64,000 bases of DNA from Arthrobacter sp. StoSoilB22. GTDB lineage: Bacteria > Actinomycetota > Actinomycetes > Actinomycetales > Micrococcaceae. Made by a program: the position numbers and the translations under genes. How positions within the stretch are numbered: position 1 is the stretch's first letter; each line of letters begins with the position of its first letter. This document shows positions 17,782-27,933 of the stretch, one piece after another. A model generated the notes under the pieces. The model made no database searches. It saw only the letters and a list, made by a program, of their open reading frames with translations, and was not told the DNA's origin. Where the stretch lies: positions 1,364,001-1,428,000 of the forward strand of contig NZ_AP024652.1 in assembly GCF_019977315.1 (NCBI RefSeq), written 5' to 3'.

Positions 17782-20700
17782 ATGAGCCTCAACGGTCTGC
17801 GCCGCGCACTGGCGGAGGACAAGACTTTTGCGCGCGTTCGCACGGAGGCGCAGCGGTCCTTCAGCGACCGGAACGCCGACTACCAGATCAGCGCCCCCCA
17901 AGGGATGCGCGCGGTGTTGCTGGCCGAAATGGCCGACGCCCTGGCTTCCGCTGGCGTCGACGGTGACAGTGCCCCCGTGGTCCTGGCAGTCACCGCAACC
18001 GGCCGTGAAGCCGAGGACCTCACCGCGGCGCTCGCCTCCTACCTCCCGGCAGAGTCCGTGGCCACCTTCCCCAGCTGGGAAACCCTCCCGCACGAACGGC
18101 TTTCGCCACGCTCGGACACCGTTGGCCGCCGCCTCTCGGTCCTGCGCCGCCTGACGCACCCGGAAAGCTCGACGGCGGCCCCCTTGCGTGTGGTGGTAGC
18201 CCCGGTTCGCGCCGTGGTCCAGCCGATTGTGGCCGGCCTTGGTGACTTGGTCCCCGTCACCTTGCAGGTGGGGCAGGAACGTTCCTTCACGGAAGTTGTC
18301 CGTGCCCTGTCCGATGCCGCGTATGCCCGCGTTGACATGGTGACGCACCGCGGCGAGTTCGCCGTCCGTGGCGGCATCCTTGACGTCTTCCCGCCTACTG
18401 AGGACCACCCCATCCGCGTGGAGTTCTTCGGAGATGAAGTGGACCAGATGCGCTGGTTCGCCGTGGCAGACCAGCGCTCGCTGTCAGCACCTGGAATTCA
18501 CCACCCCACTGAGCTCCACGCGCCCCCGTGCCGGGAGATCCTGATTACCGCGTCCGTGATGTCCCGTGCAGCCAAACTCAAGGCTGACATGCCTGCCGCG
18601 GCTGACATGCTGGAGAAGATCGCGGGCGGAATCGCTGTTGAAGGCATGGAATCGTTGGCACCTGTTCTGGTGGATGCCATGGTTCCGTTCGTGGACCAGC
18701 TACCGGCCGGCTCGCTGTCGGTGGTCATCGAACCGGAGAAGGTGCGCACCCGCGCGCACGACCTCGCAGCCACCAACGAGGAATTTCTGGAAGCTGCCTG
18801 GTCAACAGCGTCCGACGGCGGTGCGGCGCCCCTTGATCTCTCGTCCCAGGCCTCCACTGACTTGCACGCCGCCAGTTTCCGCTCGCTCACCGACACCCGC
18901 TCGGCCGCCTTGGAACATGGCGTGTCCTGGTGGTCCATCACATCGCTTGCCTCGGACGAGGACCTGGTCCTGGACATTGATGTGCTCAACATGCGTGCCC
19001 GCGAACCTCGTGGCTACCAGGGGGACGTGGCCGAGATGCTGGAGTTTATCGGCTCCCGTGTGCGTGAGCAGTGGCGTGTGGTGGTGGTGACCGATGGTCC
19101 CGGGCCCGCCCAGCGTTTGGCGGAGCTGTTCCACGACGCCGAGATTCCCTGTTCCCGCGTTGACTCCCTGGATAAGGAACCCCAGCCGGGCATCATCGAG
19201 GTGACAACCGCCGCCGTCGGACGCGGTTTTGTCCTGGACGGCCTCAAACTTGGCCTGTTGACCGAAGCTGATTTGTTGGGCCGTGCCACGGCCAGTTCCA
19301 CCAAGGACATGCGCCGTATGCCGTCCAAGCGGCGGAATGCCGTGGACCCGTTGCAGCTGCACGCCGGCGACTTCGTGGTGCATGAGCAGCACGGAATTGG
19401 CCGGTTCGTGGAACTGATCCAGCGCAAGGTGGCCGGAACGTCGTCCTCGGACGCCGGGCTGCGTGAGTACCTGGTGCTGGAGTACGCGCCGTCCAAGCGC
19501 GGCGCGCCGGGTGACCGGCTCTTCGTCCCCACCGATCAGCTGGATCAAGTGACCCGGTACGTTGGCGGAGATGCGCCGGCGTTGAGCAAGATGGGTGGCG
19601 CGGACTGGGCCAGCACCAAGTCCAAGGCACGCAAGGCCGTCAAGGAAATCGCCGGTGAGCTGATTCGCTTGTACTCGGCCCGCATGGCCTCCCGGGGTCA
19701 CGCGTTCGCGGCCGATACTCCTTGGCAACGCGAGCTTGAAGAGGCGTTCCCCTATGTGGAAACGCCGGACCAGTTGACCACCATCAATGAGGTCAAGGCG
19801 GACATGGAGCGGGAGATCCCCATGGACCGTCTGGTTTCCGGCGACGTGGGCTACGGCAAGACCGAAATCGCCGTACGGGCAGCCTTCAAAGCCGTCCAGG
19901 ACGGCAAGCAGGTGGCGGTTCTGGTGCCGACCACCCTGCTGGCGCAGCAGCACTACGAAACGTTTACCGAGCGCTTTTCCGGCTTCCCCCTGAGGGTAAA
20001 GCCGCTGTCCCGCTTCCAAAGCAGCAAGGAAGCGAAGGAAACAGCTGAGGGCGTCAAGAGCGGCGCCGTGGATGTGGTGATCGGCACCCACCGGCTTCTG
20101 TCCAAGGATTTTCAGTTCAAGGACCTGGGCCTGGTGATTGTTGACGAGGAGCAGCGCTTCGGTGTGGAGCACAAGGAAGCGCTCAAGAAAATGCGCACCA
20201 ACGTGGATGTACTGGCCATGAGTGCCACGCCGATCCCGCGAACCCTGGAAATGTCGCTGACCGGTATTCGCGAAACATCCACGCTGGCCACCCCGCCGGA
20301 GGAACGCCACCCCGTGCTGACCTACGTGGGCCCGTACACCAACAAGCAGACCTCCGCCGCGATCCGCCGTGAACTCATGCGCGAAGGCCAGGTGTTCTTT
20401 GTCCACAACCGCGTCTCGTCCATTGAACGCATCGCCGCCCAGATCCGCGAACTGGTGCCCGAAGCCCGTGTGGAAGTAGCCCACGGGCAGATGTCGGAGA
20501 GCCGCCTTGAGAAGATCATCGTGGACTTCTGGGAAAAGCGTTTCGACGTCCTGGTCTGCACCACCATCATTGAGACCGGCTTGGATATCTCCAACGCCAA
20601 CACCTTGATTGTGGACGGTGCTGACAAGTACGGCCTCTCGCAGCTCCACCAGCTCCGCGGCCGTGTTGGCCGTGGCCGGGAACGTGCCTACGCCTACTTC

Positions 20701-21414
20701 CTGTACCCCTCGGAGAAACCCTTGGGCGAGGTGGCGTTGGAGCGCCTCAAAGCGGTGGCCGCGCACAACGAGCTCGGTGCGGGCATGCAGTTGGCCATGA
20801 AGGACTTGGAAATCCGTGGAGCGGGCAACCTGCTGGGTGGCGAACAGTCCGGCCACATCCAGGGCGTGGGCTTCGACCTCTATATTCGCCTGGTGGGTGA
20901 GGCTGTTGCCGAGTACCGCGGCGAGGCCGAAGAGAAGGCCGCGGAGATGAAAATCGAGCTGCCTGTCAACGCCCACCTGCCGCACGACTACGTACCCGGC
21001 GAAAGGTTGCGCCTGGAGGCGTACCGGAAGCTGGCTTCCGCCATCACGTACGAGGCCATCGAGGAAGTCCTGGCGGAGCTTGTGGACCGCTACGGCGAGC
21101 CGCCGCTGCCTGCCCAAAACCTCATTGCCGTGGCGCGCTTCCGGGTAGGTGCCCGCGAAGCCGGCCTGTCCGACGTCGCACTTCAAGGCAACTTCATCCG
21201 CTTCTCGCCGGCGCAACTGCCCGAGTCCAAAACCATGCGCCTCAACCGCATGTATCCGGGCTCGCAGGTGAAGCCTGCCTTGGACGCGGTGCTGATTCCC
21301 AAGCCCAAGACCGCGAGGATCGGCGGACGGGACCTCCAGGACGCCGAGATCCTTCAGTGGGCCAACAACGTCATTGAAGCGATTTTCGCTGATGTACCCG
21401 TGAAGGCTGGCTAA
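17782..21414 (+). CDS. mfd: Transcription-repair coupling factor
   Basis: 1210 residues from ATG 17782, supported by AGGAG at 17769-17773 with 8-nt spacing; an upstream ATG at 17725 in the same frame has no such site. Mfd removes stalled RNA polymerase from DNA lesions and recruits UvrA. Domains in order: UvrB-like N-terminal region, CarD-like RNA polymerase interaction domain ([12 protein letters not shown] near residue 535), SF2 helicase motor with [19 protein letters not shown] and [12 protein letters not shown], then the TRCF C-terminal domain. Full length, no defects seen. Confidence 0.97.
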   Translation: MSLNGLRRALAEDKTFARVRTEAQRSFSDRNADYQISAPQGMRAVLLAEMADALASAGVDGDSAPVVLAVTATGREAEDLTAALASYLPAESVATFPSWETLPHERLSPRSDTVGRRLSVLRRLTHPESSTAAPLRVVVAPVRAVVQPIVAGLGDLVPVTLQVGQERSFTEVVRALSDAAYARVDMVTHRGEFAVRGGILDVFPPTEDHPIRVEFFGDEVDQMRWFAVADQRSLSAPGIHHPTELHAPPCREILITASVMSRAAKLKADMPAAADMLEKIAGGIAVEGMESLAPVLVDAMVPFVDQLPAGSLSVVIEPEKVRTRAHDLAATNEEFLEAAWSTASDGGAAPLDLSSQASTDLHAASFRSLTDTRSAALEHGVSWWSITSLASDEDLVLDIDVLNMRAREPRGYQGDVAEMLEFIGSRVREQWRVVVVTDGPGPAQRLAELFHDAEIPCSRVDSLDKEPQPGIIEVTTAAVGRGFVLDGLKLGLLTEADLLGRATASSTKDMRRMPSKRRNAVDPLQLHAGDFVVHEQHGIGRFVELIQRKVAGTSSSDAGLREYLVLEYAPSKRGAPGDRLFVPTDQLDQVTRYVGGDAPALSKMGGADWASTKSKARKAVKEIAGELIRLYSARMASRGHAFAADTPWQRELEEAFPYVETPDQLTTINEVKADMEREIPMDRLVSGDVGYGKTEIAVRAAFKAVQDGKQVAVLVPTTLLAQQHYETFTERFSGFPLRVKPLSRFQSSKEAKETAEGVKSGAVDVVIGTHRLLSKDFQFKDLGLVIVDEEQRFGVEHKEALKKMRTNVDVLAMSATPIPRTLEMSLTGIRETSTLATPPEERHPVLTYVGPYTNKQTSAAIRRELMREGQVFFVHNRVSSIERIAAQIRELVPEARVEVAHGQMSESRLEKIIVDFWEKRFDVLVCTTIIETGLDISNANTLIVDGADKYGLSQLHQLRGRVGRGRERAYAYFLYPSEKPLGEVALERLKAVAAHNELGAGMQLAMKDLEIRGAGNLLGGEQSGHIQGVGFDLYIRLVGEAVAEYRGEAEEKAAEMKIELPVNAHLPHDYVPGERLRLEAYRKLASAITYEAIEEVLAELVDRYGEPPLPAQNLIAVARFRVGAREAGLSDVALQGNFIRFSPAQLPESKTMRLNRMYPGSQVKPALDAVLIPKPKTARIGGRDLQDAEILQWANNVIEAIFADVPVKAG

Positions 21415-21418
21415 CTGC

Positions 21419-22228
21419 ATGATGGGAGGACACCACGCCGCGTCGGGAGCCGCGGCGTGGATTGCCATTGCCTCGACCGGACCTTACGCACTGGGCTGGT
21501 ACCCGCTGGATTCCACCGGAATTTTGATCGGTGCCATGGCGACGGCGGGAACTGCTTTGGTGGTGGACTGGGACCACCGCCACAGCACCATCGCCAATTC
21601 GCTGCCGCCGCTGTCCAATGTGATTGCGGTGGGGATCGAGAAGGCCAGCGGCGGGCACCGGCAGGGGACGCACTCGCTACTGGGTGCCTCCGCGTTCGTG
21701 GTACTCGCGGCCATGGCGGCCCAGTTCCAGATGGTGACCCCTGTAGGCAAGCTTTCCATCGGCGCGGGGTTGCTCTGCATGTTCATGATCAACCTGGCAG
21801 CCAAAGCCCTGAACCTGTTCCCGAAGTCAGGCTGGATCACCAACTGGCTCTTCGCTGTGGTGATGGCCGGCCTGGTGACCTGGTTCGCGCCGGATCAATG
21901 GGGCTGGCTGCCGCTGTCCATGCTCACCGGGGTGGTGGTGCACATCGTGGGGGACATGATCACCGTTGGCGGGGTGCCACTCCTATGGCCCATTGTCATC
22001 AAACCACCGAAGTTCCTGCGCAAATCCGTGATCCGGGGTATCTGGCGGCCGAATGGGGCCTTCTCCATCCCCTTGCTGGGACGGGCTGGTTCCCGACGTG
22101 AGTGGTTGGTCCTGATACCAGTCAGTGGCTACGCCATGGTGGGCATGGGCGTGGCCGCGTGGACTCTGGCTCAACAGCATTGGCCCGGCGTGCTGGCGGC
22201 TCTGGGCGGGGTAGTGCAATTGCCGTGA
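21419..22228 (+). CDS. Membrane-bound metal-dependent hydrolase, YdjM/DUF457 family
   Basis: 269 residues, about six hydrophobic segments. The N-terminus has HHAASGAAAW, then VVDWDHRHS and a conserved HRQGTHS motif, the His/Asp set of the YdjM family. The family name reflects similarity to LexA-regulated YdjM; the true substrate is unknown. The start is 5 nt after the mfd stop, so it is probably read from the mfd transcript. Two adjacent ATGs (21419 and 21422) are equally possible. Confidence 0.8.
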   Translation: MMGGHHAASGAAAWIAIASTGPYALGWYPLDSTGILIGAMATAGTALVVDWDHRHSTIANSLPPLSNVIAVGIEKASGGHRQGTHSLLGASAFVVLAAMAAQFQMVTPVGKLSIGAGLLCMFMINLAAKALNLFPKSGWITNWLFAVVMAGLVTWFAPDQWGWLPLSMLTGVVVHIVGDMITVGGVPLLWPIVIKPPKFLRKSVIRGIWRPNGAFSIPLLGRAGSRREWLVLIPVSGYAMVGMGVAAWTLAQQHWPGVLAALGGVVQLP

Positions 22229-22240
22229 CAGGCCGCTAAG

Positions 22241-23377
22241 TCAGCAGCGTGTCCCATTGTTGGCCAGAACGTTCCCGGGCGCATCCTCAAGCATGATGGA
22301 GCCGGCGTGGCAGGTGACGTTATCTGTCACCACGATGTTCTCCAAATCGCCGTGGAAGTTGAGCCACGGGCCTTGAAGGTTGAAGAACTCGTTGTTCTTT
22401 ACCGCAACGTCGCGGACCGCAGCGGCGCCGTCGTCGTAGTATCCGGTTTTGATTCCGTCCGGAGAACCCCAGAATCGGTTGCCGTCCACGGTGATGTTGT
22501 AGATCTCATGCGTCCCAACGGCCAATTGCAGGCCGGAGCCGTGCGATCCGCCGCGGACGTCGTTGTTTCGATACGTCACATCATGAACGGGTGCGCCGAG
22601 GGCCTGGGCCACGAGGCCGTCGTCGCCATCCGCCCCCTGCCGCTGGTCAACGGTGTTGCCCTCAACCAGGCCATGATGGGAATCGGTGATGTGAATGCCG
22701 TCCAGCTGATCGTAGCGGCCGCTGCTGGTCACCAGAGTGTTGTTGTTCCGGACGCAGAAATCGCTGCTGGCCACCACCGCGATTGAATAGGTGTAGGGAT
22801 TGCGGGTGGTGACGCCCTCCACCACGGCGTTGGTGGAGTGACGGACATCCACCAGGTACTCGTGCAGGCGTCCCGGGAGGTTGCCCTCCAACTCGTCACC
22901 ATTTTGGTCTGCGGTGAGTTGGGCGATGGTTACGTTCTGTGCGCCGTTGGTGGTGATCAGGGGGTGCCCACCGAATGGTCCCTCGAATTCCAGAAATTCC
23001 GGGCCCGCTTTCAGGACGGTTGCCGGTCCTGCTCCACGGAGGGTTACGTTGCTCTTGAGAATGAGGGGGCGCTCCAGGGTGAAGACACCTTCGGGGAGTT
23101 GGACGATCGCTCCGCCGCTCTTGGACGCTGTGTCTATGGCCTGCTGCATGGACTTGGACGTGTCCTGCGGGTCCAGGTAGCCGTCCACCCTCCATTCTTG
23201 GACGCTGCCGGCCTTGCTTCCGTTGGTATGGCAGGGCCCGGGTTCTGCTCCCCGGGGTGCATCTGACTGACCCGGCGGTATGGGCCCACCGCAGCCTGTG
23301 AGAAGCAGTGTGGCAGCCAGGGAAAGGGCCAGCAAAAAGGAATGGCCCAGGCAGGAGCCTGGGCCATTCAACGTCAT
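22241..23377 (-). CDS. Right-handed parallel beta-helix lipoprotein
   Basis: 378 residues as read from ATG 23377. A hydrophobic N-terminus ends in lipobox LLLTGC, so it is probably anchored outside the cell membrane. The rest shows regularly spaced Asn-rich turns (VRNNNTLV, VEGNTVDQ, YRNNDVRG, VDGNRFWG, VKNNEFFN) of PbH1 beta-helix repeats, as in pectate lyase-like enzymes. The specific substrate is unknown. The first 11 codons overlap a strong terminator-like hairpin, and the signal peptide lacks N-terminal Lys/Arg, so the true start is uncertain. Confidence 0.7.
   Translation of the reverse strand: MTLNGPGSCLGHSFLLALSLAATLLLTGCGGPIPPGQSDAPRGAEPGPCHTNGSKAGSVQEWRVDGYLDPQDTSKSMQQAIDTASKSGGAIVQLPEGVFTLERPLILKSNVTLRGAGPATVLKAGPEFLEFEGPFGGHPLITTNGAQNVTIAQLTADQNGDELEGNLPGRLHEYLVDVRHSTNAVVEGVTTRNPYTYSIAVVASSDFCVRNNNTLVTSSGRYDQLDGIHITDSHHGLVEGNTVDQRQGADGDDGLVAQALGAPVHDVTYRNNDVRGGSHGSGLQLAVGTHEIYNITVDGNRFWGSPDGIKTGYYDDGAAAVRDVAVKNNEFFNLQGPWLNFHGDLENIVVTDNVTCHAGSIMLEDAPGNVLANNGTRC
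23334..23368 (-). terminator. Intrinsic terminator overlapping the start of the beta-helix gene
   Basis: A perfect 11-bp stem (AATGGCCCAGG 23341-23351 with CCTGGGCCATT 23358-23368, 6-nt loop) is followed on the minus strand by CCTTTTTG. It is properly placed to end the small upstream gene 23387-23614, yet it lies inside the annotated coding start of the next gene. Confidence 0.75.
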
Positions 23378-23386
23378 GAGCAGCGC

Positions 23387-23614
23387 TTAGCTTTCGCCTG
23401 CGGAGTCAGAGCGGCCAAAAACGGTCTGCGGGATCCAGAAAGCCAAGGCAAACAGGCCGAGGCACACGGCCATCGGCCACGGGTTATCCAGCGTCAGGAA
23501 GGACAGGGAGTAGATGGCGCCCAGGAAGAGCGCGATCATGACCACGAACAGCACAATGCTCTGGACGAGACTATTCTCTTTTTCAATGGGGGCGCTTGTG
23601 GCGTTCTTGGACAT
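23387..23614 (-). CDS. Small two-segment membrane protein of unknown function
   Basis: 75 residues with two hydrophobic segments (about 18-40 and 48-64) and polar ends. A GAGGAGGA-type ribosome-binding site lies just upstream (reverse complement of TCCTCCTC at 23619-23626). No family is recognised. It lies 52 nt after deoC on the same strand and has its own terminator-like hairpin downstream. Confidence 0.7.
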   Translation of the reverse strand: MSKNATSAPIEKENSLVQSIVLFVVMIALFLGAIYSLSFLTLDNPWPMAVCLGLFALAFWIPQTVFGRSDSAGES

Positions 23615-23666
23615 TCATTCCTCCTCGGCCCCGCAGGGCTCAAAATCTTTGACGGCAGCGGAAGCC

Positions 23667-24359
23667 TTAGTAGGCAGATGAACCCTGTTCACCTTTGACA
23701 ATGGCAATTCCGGAACTCGCTCCGATACGTGTTGCACCAGCAGCAATCATAGCCTGTGCATCAGCCAGGGACCGCACGCCACCGGAGGCTTTGACGCCCA
23801 GGTCCGGTCCCACAGTCTTGCGCATCAGTGCAACGTCTTCAACGGTTGCGCCGCCGCCATTGAAACCGGTGGAAGTCTTAACGAAGTCCGCCCCCGCTTC
23901 CACAGCCGCTTCGCAGGCGATCACCTTCTGCTCATCGCTCAGCATGGATGTTTCAATGATGACCTTCAAGATGGCCTGGCCGGCGTGGACTACCTCGGAC
24001 ACAGCCCGGATGTCCTCCACCAGCGCGCCCTTGTCGTTGGCGCGGGCGGAGGCCATGTTGATCACCATATCGATTTCATCCGCGCCGTCCAGCACGGCAC
24101 CCCGGGCCTCAAAAGCCTTCACGTCACTCGGCGTGGCGCCCAGCGGGAAACCGATCACCGAGCACGTGAGCACACCGGAACCCTTGAGGGCCTTGGTGAC
24201 GGTTTTGACCCACACCGGGTTGACGCAGACTGACTTGAACTTGTAGTCGACGGCCTCCGCGCACACCTTGAGGACGTCAGCCTCGCTGGCCTCAGGCTTC
24301 AACAGTGTGTGGTCAATGTAGGAGGCGATATTTGCAGGGGCGACGGCTTCGTTGCTCAT
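23667..24359 (-). CDS. deoC: Deoxyribose-phosphate aldolase
   Basis: 230 residues from ATG 24359, supported by GGAAGGA upstream; a 17-residue upstream extension in frame lacks a site. The enzyme splits 2-deoxyribose 5-phosphate to glyceraldehyde 3-phosphate and acetaldehyde in deoxynucleoside catabolism. [10 protein letters not shown] at the N-terminus, [10 protein letters not shown] and [10 protein letters not shown] with the Schiff-base lysine, and VKASGGVR are the family signatures. A TIM-barrel cytoplasmic enzyme. A purine nucleoside phosphorylase for the same pathway lies about 17 kb away. Confidence 0.97.
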   Translation of the reverse strand: MSNEAVAPANIASYIDHTLLKPEASEADVLKVCAEAVDYKFKSVCVNPVWVKTVTKALKGSGVLTCSVIGFPLGATPSDVKAFEARGAVLDGADEIDMVINMASARANDKGALVEDIRAVSEVVHAGQAILKVIIETSMLSDEQKVIACEAAVEAGADFVKTSTGFNGGGATVEDVALMRKTVGPDLGVKASGGVRSLADAQAMIAAGATRIGASSGIAIVKGEQGSSAY

Positions 24360-24474
24360 GGAATCCTTCCGTGCAGGGCGTGGCCGGCCCGGTGGCCGCA
24401 GGGTTGTCACTGCCCGTCAAAGGACCATCTTGCCACATGCGCCGGGGGCCTCTCCGGCCCCCGCCAGCAGCACC

Positions 24475-25380
24475 TCATGCGGCCAGCAGTGCCTGCTGAT
24501 CCTCTTTCCCTGCACCGAGCAGCAAGCCCGAGGCGCACAACATTGCAGAGGAATCGGCGGAGAGAAGCAGGCCCAAGCGGAGCCCGTCGCAGGACGCGGC
24601 ATCGCCGATCGCCCAAATGCCCGGGACGGAGGTGGTGAGGTCGCGCCCCACTGAAATGCCGCCGTCGGAGGCTATTGTGAGTCCGGCGCTTTCGGCGAGG
24701 TCGTTGCGGGCAGTGCGTTCCTCGGCCAGGACCACCAAGTCGCCCTTCATGCTGCTGCCATCTTCGAAGAGGATGCCGGTTGCCGGCAGTGTGGAACCTT
24801 GAGGACGGGCGTCTGGTCCGGTGCCGGTCTCAGTGCCCGGGAAAGGCACGACGGCGGTGGGGCGGAGGGTTGTGCGGACGGGGCGGACTCCGCGGGCCCG
24901 CAACACGGCCTCAGCCTGGCCCGCTGCAGGACCGTTACCCACCAGGATTCCCAGCGGGCGGCGGCCCACCAACCGGGTGACGTCTTTGACCGCTTCGCCG
25001 ATGGAAACGGCGTCATCGATGGTGGAGTAGCTCAGGCCTGATTCGGCGCCTGCCACCGGCGGAAGGGCCGGGGCCGAGCCGGTGGCGATGACCAACTGGT
25101 CGTAGGAGAACTCCATGCCGTCCACGGTGGTGACGATCCTTGCATCGGCGTCAATGAAGCTGGCCGCCTGGCCGAAGCGGACCGAGACCTGGGGGAGTTC
25201 GGCGAGTTCCAACAGGGCCTCAGGGCACTCGTCGCGGTTGCTGAGTACCGTGATGGTTCCCCGGAAGGCGCGCTGCCGGGAGTCGGACCCGCCGGCGAGT
25301 CGCCGCACCAAGGCCTGGGCCGCTGGGCCTGCGCCTGCAATGACGATGTGGTGGGAAGGTGCGGACGGGATGGCGGACAT
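24475..25380 (-). CDS. Short FAD/NAD(P)-binding oxidoreductase related to the NirB N-terminal half
   Basis: 301 residues. It has a dinucleotide-binding start (HHIVIAGAGPAAQALVRRL), YDQLVIATGS, a second Rossmann motif LGILVGNGPAAGQAEA and a C-terminal VPGIWAIGDAA FAD motif, so both nucleotide domains are present. It ends soon after the last motif and lacks the iron-sulfur or dimerisation domains of longer relatives. AAAGG upstream supports the ATG. Partner and substrate are unknown; no electron acceptor gene is adjacent. It is divergent from the DHFR-like gene. Confidence 0.75.
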   Translation of the reverse strand: MSAIPSAPSHHIVIAGAGPAAQALVRRLAGGSDSRQRAFRGTITVLSNRDECPEALLELAELPQVSVRFGQAASFIDADARIVTTVDGMEFSYDQLVIATGSAPALPPVAGAESGLSYSTIDDAVSIGEAVKDVTRLVGRRPLGILVGNGPAAGQAEAVLRARGVRPVRTTLRPTAVVPFPGTETGTGPDARPQGSTLPATGILFEDGSSMKGDLVVLAEERTARNDLAESAGLTIASDGGISVGRDLTTSVPGIWAIGDAASCDGLRLGLLLSADSSAMLCASGLLLGAGKEDQQALLAA

Positions 25381-25587
25381 GTTTGGCCCTTTCGCTCATG
25401 TGACCTGCTGTTGTTCATCAGCGTAGGGGGCCGGTTTTTCGCGGGTGTTTCGCCGCTGTTGCCATCTAGGGCCTATCCGTAGCGTGGTGTTTACCGGCCG
25501 GTAATAACGTGCGTCACATGTGGGTCCCGCCGGGCCGGCTTCAATGCCCGTCTGGAGCGGTGATAGTGCAGATGTCATGATGGACGC

Positions 25588-26193
25588 ATGAGCCACGTCA
25601 CGTGCGATCTGACTGTTTCCCTGGACGGATATGTTGCCGGTCCCAACCAGCGGCTGGAGGAACCGTTGGGCGACGGCGCAGAGCTCCTGCACAGATGGAT
25701 GTTCGAGGAGCCGGAGGCGAACGCACCCGAGATTGAGGCGATCCTGGCGGCAGGGGCCTTCATCATGGGACGCAACATGTTCGCAGGACCCGGACCGGCG
25801 GCGTGGGACAAGGAATGGCGGGGTTGGTGGGGCGATGAACCTCCGTATCACGCCCCCGTATTCGTTCTGACCCACCACCGTCGCGAGCCGCTGGAGATGG
25901 AGGGCGGCACAACTTTTTACTTTGTGACCGACGGCATTGAATCGGCGTTGGCGCAGGCCCGGGAAGCGGCTGCGGACAAAGATGTAGCGATTGCCGGGGG
26001 AGCGCAGACAGCCCGCCAGTACCTTTCAGCCGGGCTCATGGACGAGTTGCGGCTGCACATTTCCCCCATGATTCTTGGTGGCGGGGAGCGATTGCTCGAC
26101 GACGTGGGGAACCTGACGCTTGAGCAGACCGGGGTGCGCGGGACCGGGTTGGTCACGCACGTACGGTATCGACCCAACATAATAGGGTCATGA
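25588..26193 (+). CDS. Dihydrofolate reductase-like (RibD C-terminal domain) protein
   Basis: 201 residues. VSLDGYVAGPNQ at the N-terminus, IMGRNMF, and DVAIAGGAQTARQYL with a C-terminal ISPMILGGGERL mark the RibD C-terminal/DHFR-like fold that binds NADPH. These small proteins are widespread in actinobacteria and generally not essential riboflavin enzymes. The stop overlaps the next gene's start by 4 nt, implying translational coupling with the lipoprotein. Confidence 0.85.
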   Translation: MSHVTCDLTVSLDGYVAGPNQRLEEPLGDGAELLHRWMFEEPEANAPEIEAILAAGAFIMGRNMFAGPGPAAWDKEWRGWWGDEPPYHAPVFVLTHHRREPLEMEGGTTFYFVTDGIESALAQAREAAADKDVAIAGGAQTARQYLSAGLMDELRLHISPMILGGGERLLDDVGNLTLEQTGVRGTGLVTHVRYRPNIIGS

Positions 26194-26786
26194 CCCGTTC
26201 CCTCCGAGCTGTGGCCAGGGCTGCCATGGTGGCCGTGATCGTTTCTTTCATGACGGCATGCAACGCGCCGGCGCCACTGCCCGAACAGGACCCCCGATCC
26301 ATTCCGCACGACGCGGACACCGGGCAGACCATTGCTGAAGCCCGCGAGGCCATCGACGCTATTCCCGGGATTTCCGTTACCGACTTTGCGGGCGGAGGCC
26401 CACCTAATGTGAAGGGCAACACCGGTTACGCGGTGGCGTTCGACATTGAGCCCGGGTACACCGTCACCTACGGCGACTTGCTCATCGACTGCATCGTCCG
26501 CAACGTGTGGGCTGTGGGCGAGGGCTATATGCCCAACACGCAGATCCAGATCTCTGCGAGCACCGCCGACGGCGAGCCATTCTTCGACCTCACAGCCGCA
26601 GCCGTGGGCTCGGCCTGGCTCAGCCCGCAAACTTCCACGCCCTCGGAGCACAACACCGTGATTATCCCGCTCAGTGCTGAGGACCCGGAGGGGGCACGGA
26701 ACCTCTCCCTGTTCAAGAAAGACGGTTCCTGGCCGGGCGTCATACCGAAGCCTTTCTCCTATGACGTCACCGTCAAGAGTGGCTGA
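26190..26786 (+). CDS. Hypothetical lipoprotein
   Basis: 198 residues. An Arg-bearing N-terminus and hydrophobic core lead to lipobox FMTAC, so Cys24 is the likely lipidated residue. The mature part has no recognised domain. It is probably outside the membrane. The ATG overlaps the stop of the DHFR-like gene (ATGA). Confidence 0.7.
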   Translation: MTRSLRAVARAAMVAVIVSFMTACNAPAPLPEQDPRSIPHDADTGQTIAEAREAIDAIPGISVTDFAGGGPPNVKGNTGYAVAFDIEPGYTVTYGDLLIDCIVRNVWAVGEGYMPNTQIQISASTADGEPFFDLTAAAVGSAWLSPQTSTPSEHNTVIIPLSAEDPEGARNLSLFKKDGSWPGVIPKPFSYDVTVKSG

Positions 26787-26888
26787 TCCCACGCGACAGC
26801 CGCTCCGCGCGTTAGCGGCCCCCACGGCCGTGGTTTGCCTGAGTACAGGGCGTCGAGGACGCTAAGGTCGGCGCCGCTGACACTTGCC

Positions 26889-27320
26889 TTACCGCTGGCG
26901 CGTGACCTTGCGTGGCTGGCGGAACTCCTCGGGCACGTTGACAACGCCCTTCGGAACAGCAACCGTTATTCCCTTTTTGGTGACACTGGTGACCTTATGA
27001 CCCAGCTGCTTGGCGTACTCAACCACGGGTCGCGAGGCAGCCCTGTTCCGGGCGATGGCGATGAGCACGATCGTGAGGAACGCGAGGGTCAGCAGTCCGG
27101 GCACCACGATGGCGATCGCCGGGCTGATGAGACCGTTCAGAAGCAGGGCCGGACCGAGGAACCACAGCGCGACAGAGGACACCATAAACCCGAGAACCAA
27201 CTTCTCGGAGTGTGCGTGTACGGCCTGGGCGTGGGCCAGCTCATCCGGGTAGCGTTCCTTGACCATGCGTGTGATGTCGGCGCTAAGCGCGCCACCGAGT
27301 TGCCTGGTCCGGTCGGTCAT
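26889..27320 (-). CDS. Putative membrane protein of unknown function
   Basis: 143 residues from ATG 27320, supported by AGGAGAG upstream; the open frame extends 52 codons further but that part looks non-coding. Two long hydrophobic segments (about residues 42-65 and 68-90) sit between a charged N-terminal region and a basic C-terminus ending in KVTRQR. No family is recognised. It converges with the lipoprotein gene and is divergent from umuD. Confidence 0.65.
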   Translation of the reverse strand: MTDRTRQLGGALSADITRMVKERYPDELAHAQAVHAHSEKLVLGFMVSSVALWFLGPALLLNGLISPAIAIVVPGLLTLAFLTIVLIAIARNRAASRPVVEYAKQLGHKVTSVTKKGITVAVPKGVVNVPEEFRQPRKVTRQR

Positions 27321-27468
27321 TGCTCTCCTATGTGTTCGTGCCAGAAGTTGTTCGCTTGATCTTCCCTCAAAATACTCGTCATTCGTCTCACCGCGAGAAA
27401 CCATCGCCCTGAGGTGCCGAGCGAAGCGGAATGGACAGGATGTCTGGGGTCCGCTGTACACTGAATTA

Positions 27469-27484
27469 TCGAACATATATTCGA
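27469..27484 (+). promoter_or_regulatory. LexA (SOS) box of umuD
   Basis: TCGAACATATATTCGA matches the actinobacterial and Bacillus LexA consensus CGAAC-N4-GTTCG with one change in the right half. It lies 14 nt before the GTG of umuD, overlapping the likely transcription start. Confidence 0.85.
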
Positions 27485-27497
27485 ATAAAGGTGTGTT

Positions 27498-27929
27498 GTG
27501 GGCGTGATAGTCGGCCCCCGCGTGGTAGATGCGGGCTTTTCCCTGATGTCAGTACTGTTGGCACCTATTCCTGTGGCGGCGGGATATCCCTCGCCTGCGC
27601 AGGACTATTTTGATGGTCGGATTGATCTCAATGAGCATCTGATCAAGGATGTCACCAGCACGTTCGTGGTGAGGGTGACGGGTCAGTCCATGGAGGGTGC
27701 CGGGATCAGTGACGGGGATGAGTTGATCGTTAACCGGGCACTGGAGCCCAAGGATGGGTCCGTCGTCGTTGCTGTCCTTGATGGTGAGTTGACCATCAAA
27801 AGGCTGCGCGTCACGCCGTCGGGAGTGGTGCTGCAGGCGGACAATCCCAAGTATCCGGACATTCGAGTGCCCGCGATGTCGGAACTGACCATTTGGGGCG
27901 TAGCCACAACGTGCCTGCATCACATTTGA
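27498..27929 (+). CDS. umuD: UmuD-like S24 peptidase, SOS mutagenesis subunit
   Basis: 143 residues from GTG 27498. The self-cleavage site is likely Ala28-Gly29 in VAAGYPSPAQDY; the catalytic dyad is Ser64 in GQSMEGAGISDGD and Lys101 in ELTIKRL, with spacing as in UmuD. After RecA-stimulated cleavage, UmuD' forms the accessory subunit of DNA polymerase V. A LexA box directly upstream supports SOS control. umuC follows after 290 bp with its own LexA box, unlike the overlapping umuDC operon of E. coli. Confidence 0.93.
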   Translation: MGVIVGPRVVDAGFSLMSVLLAPIPVAAGYPSPAQDYFDGRIDLNEHLIKDVTSTFVVRVTGQSMEGAGISDGDELIVNRALEPKDGSVVVAVLDGELTIKRLRVTPSGVVLQADNPKYPDIRVPAMSELTIWGVATTCLHHI

Positions 27930-27933
27930 TTGA

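Noticed and set aside
18802..21468. 888-codon minus-strand frame opposite mfd
   Set aside because: No recognisable motif; composition is His/Gly/Gln-rich as in antisense readings; mfd is certain.
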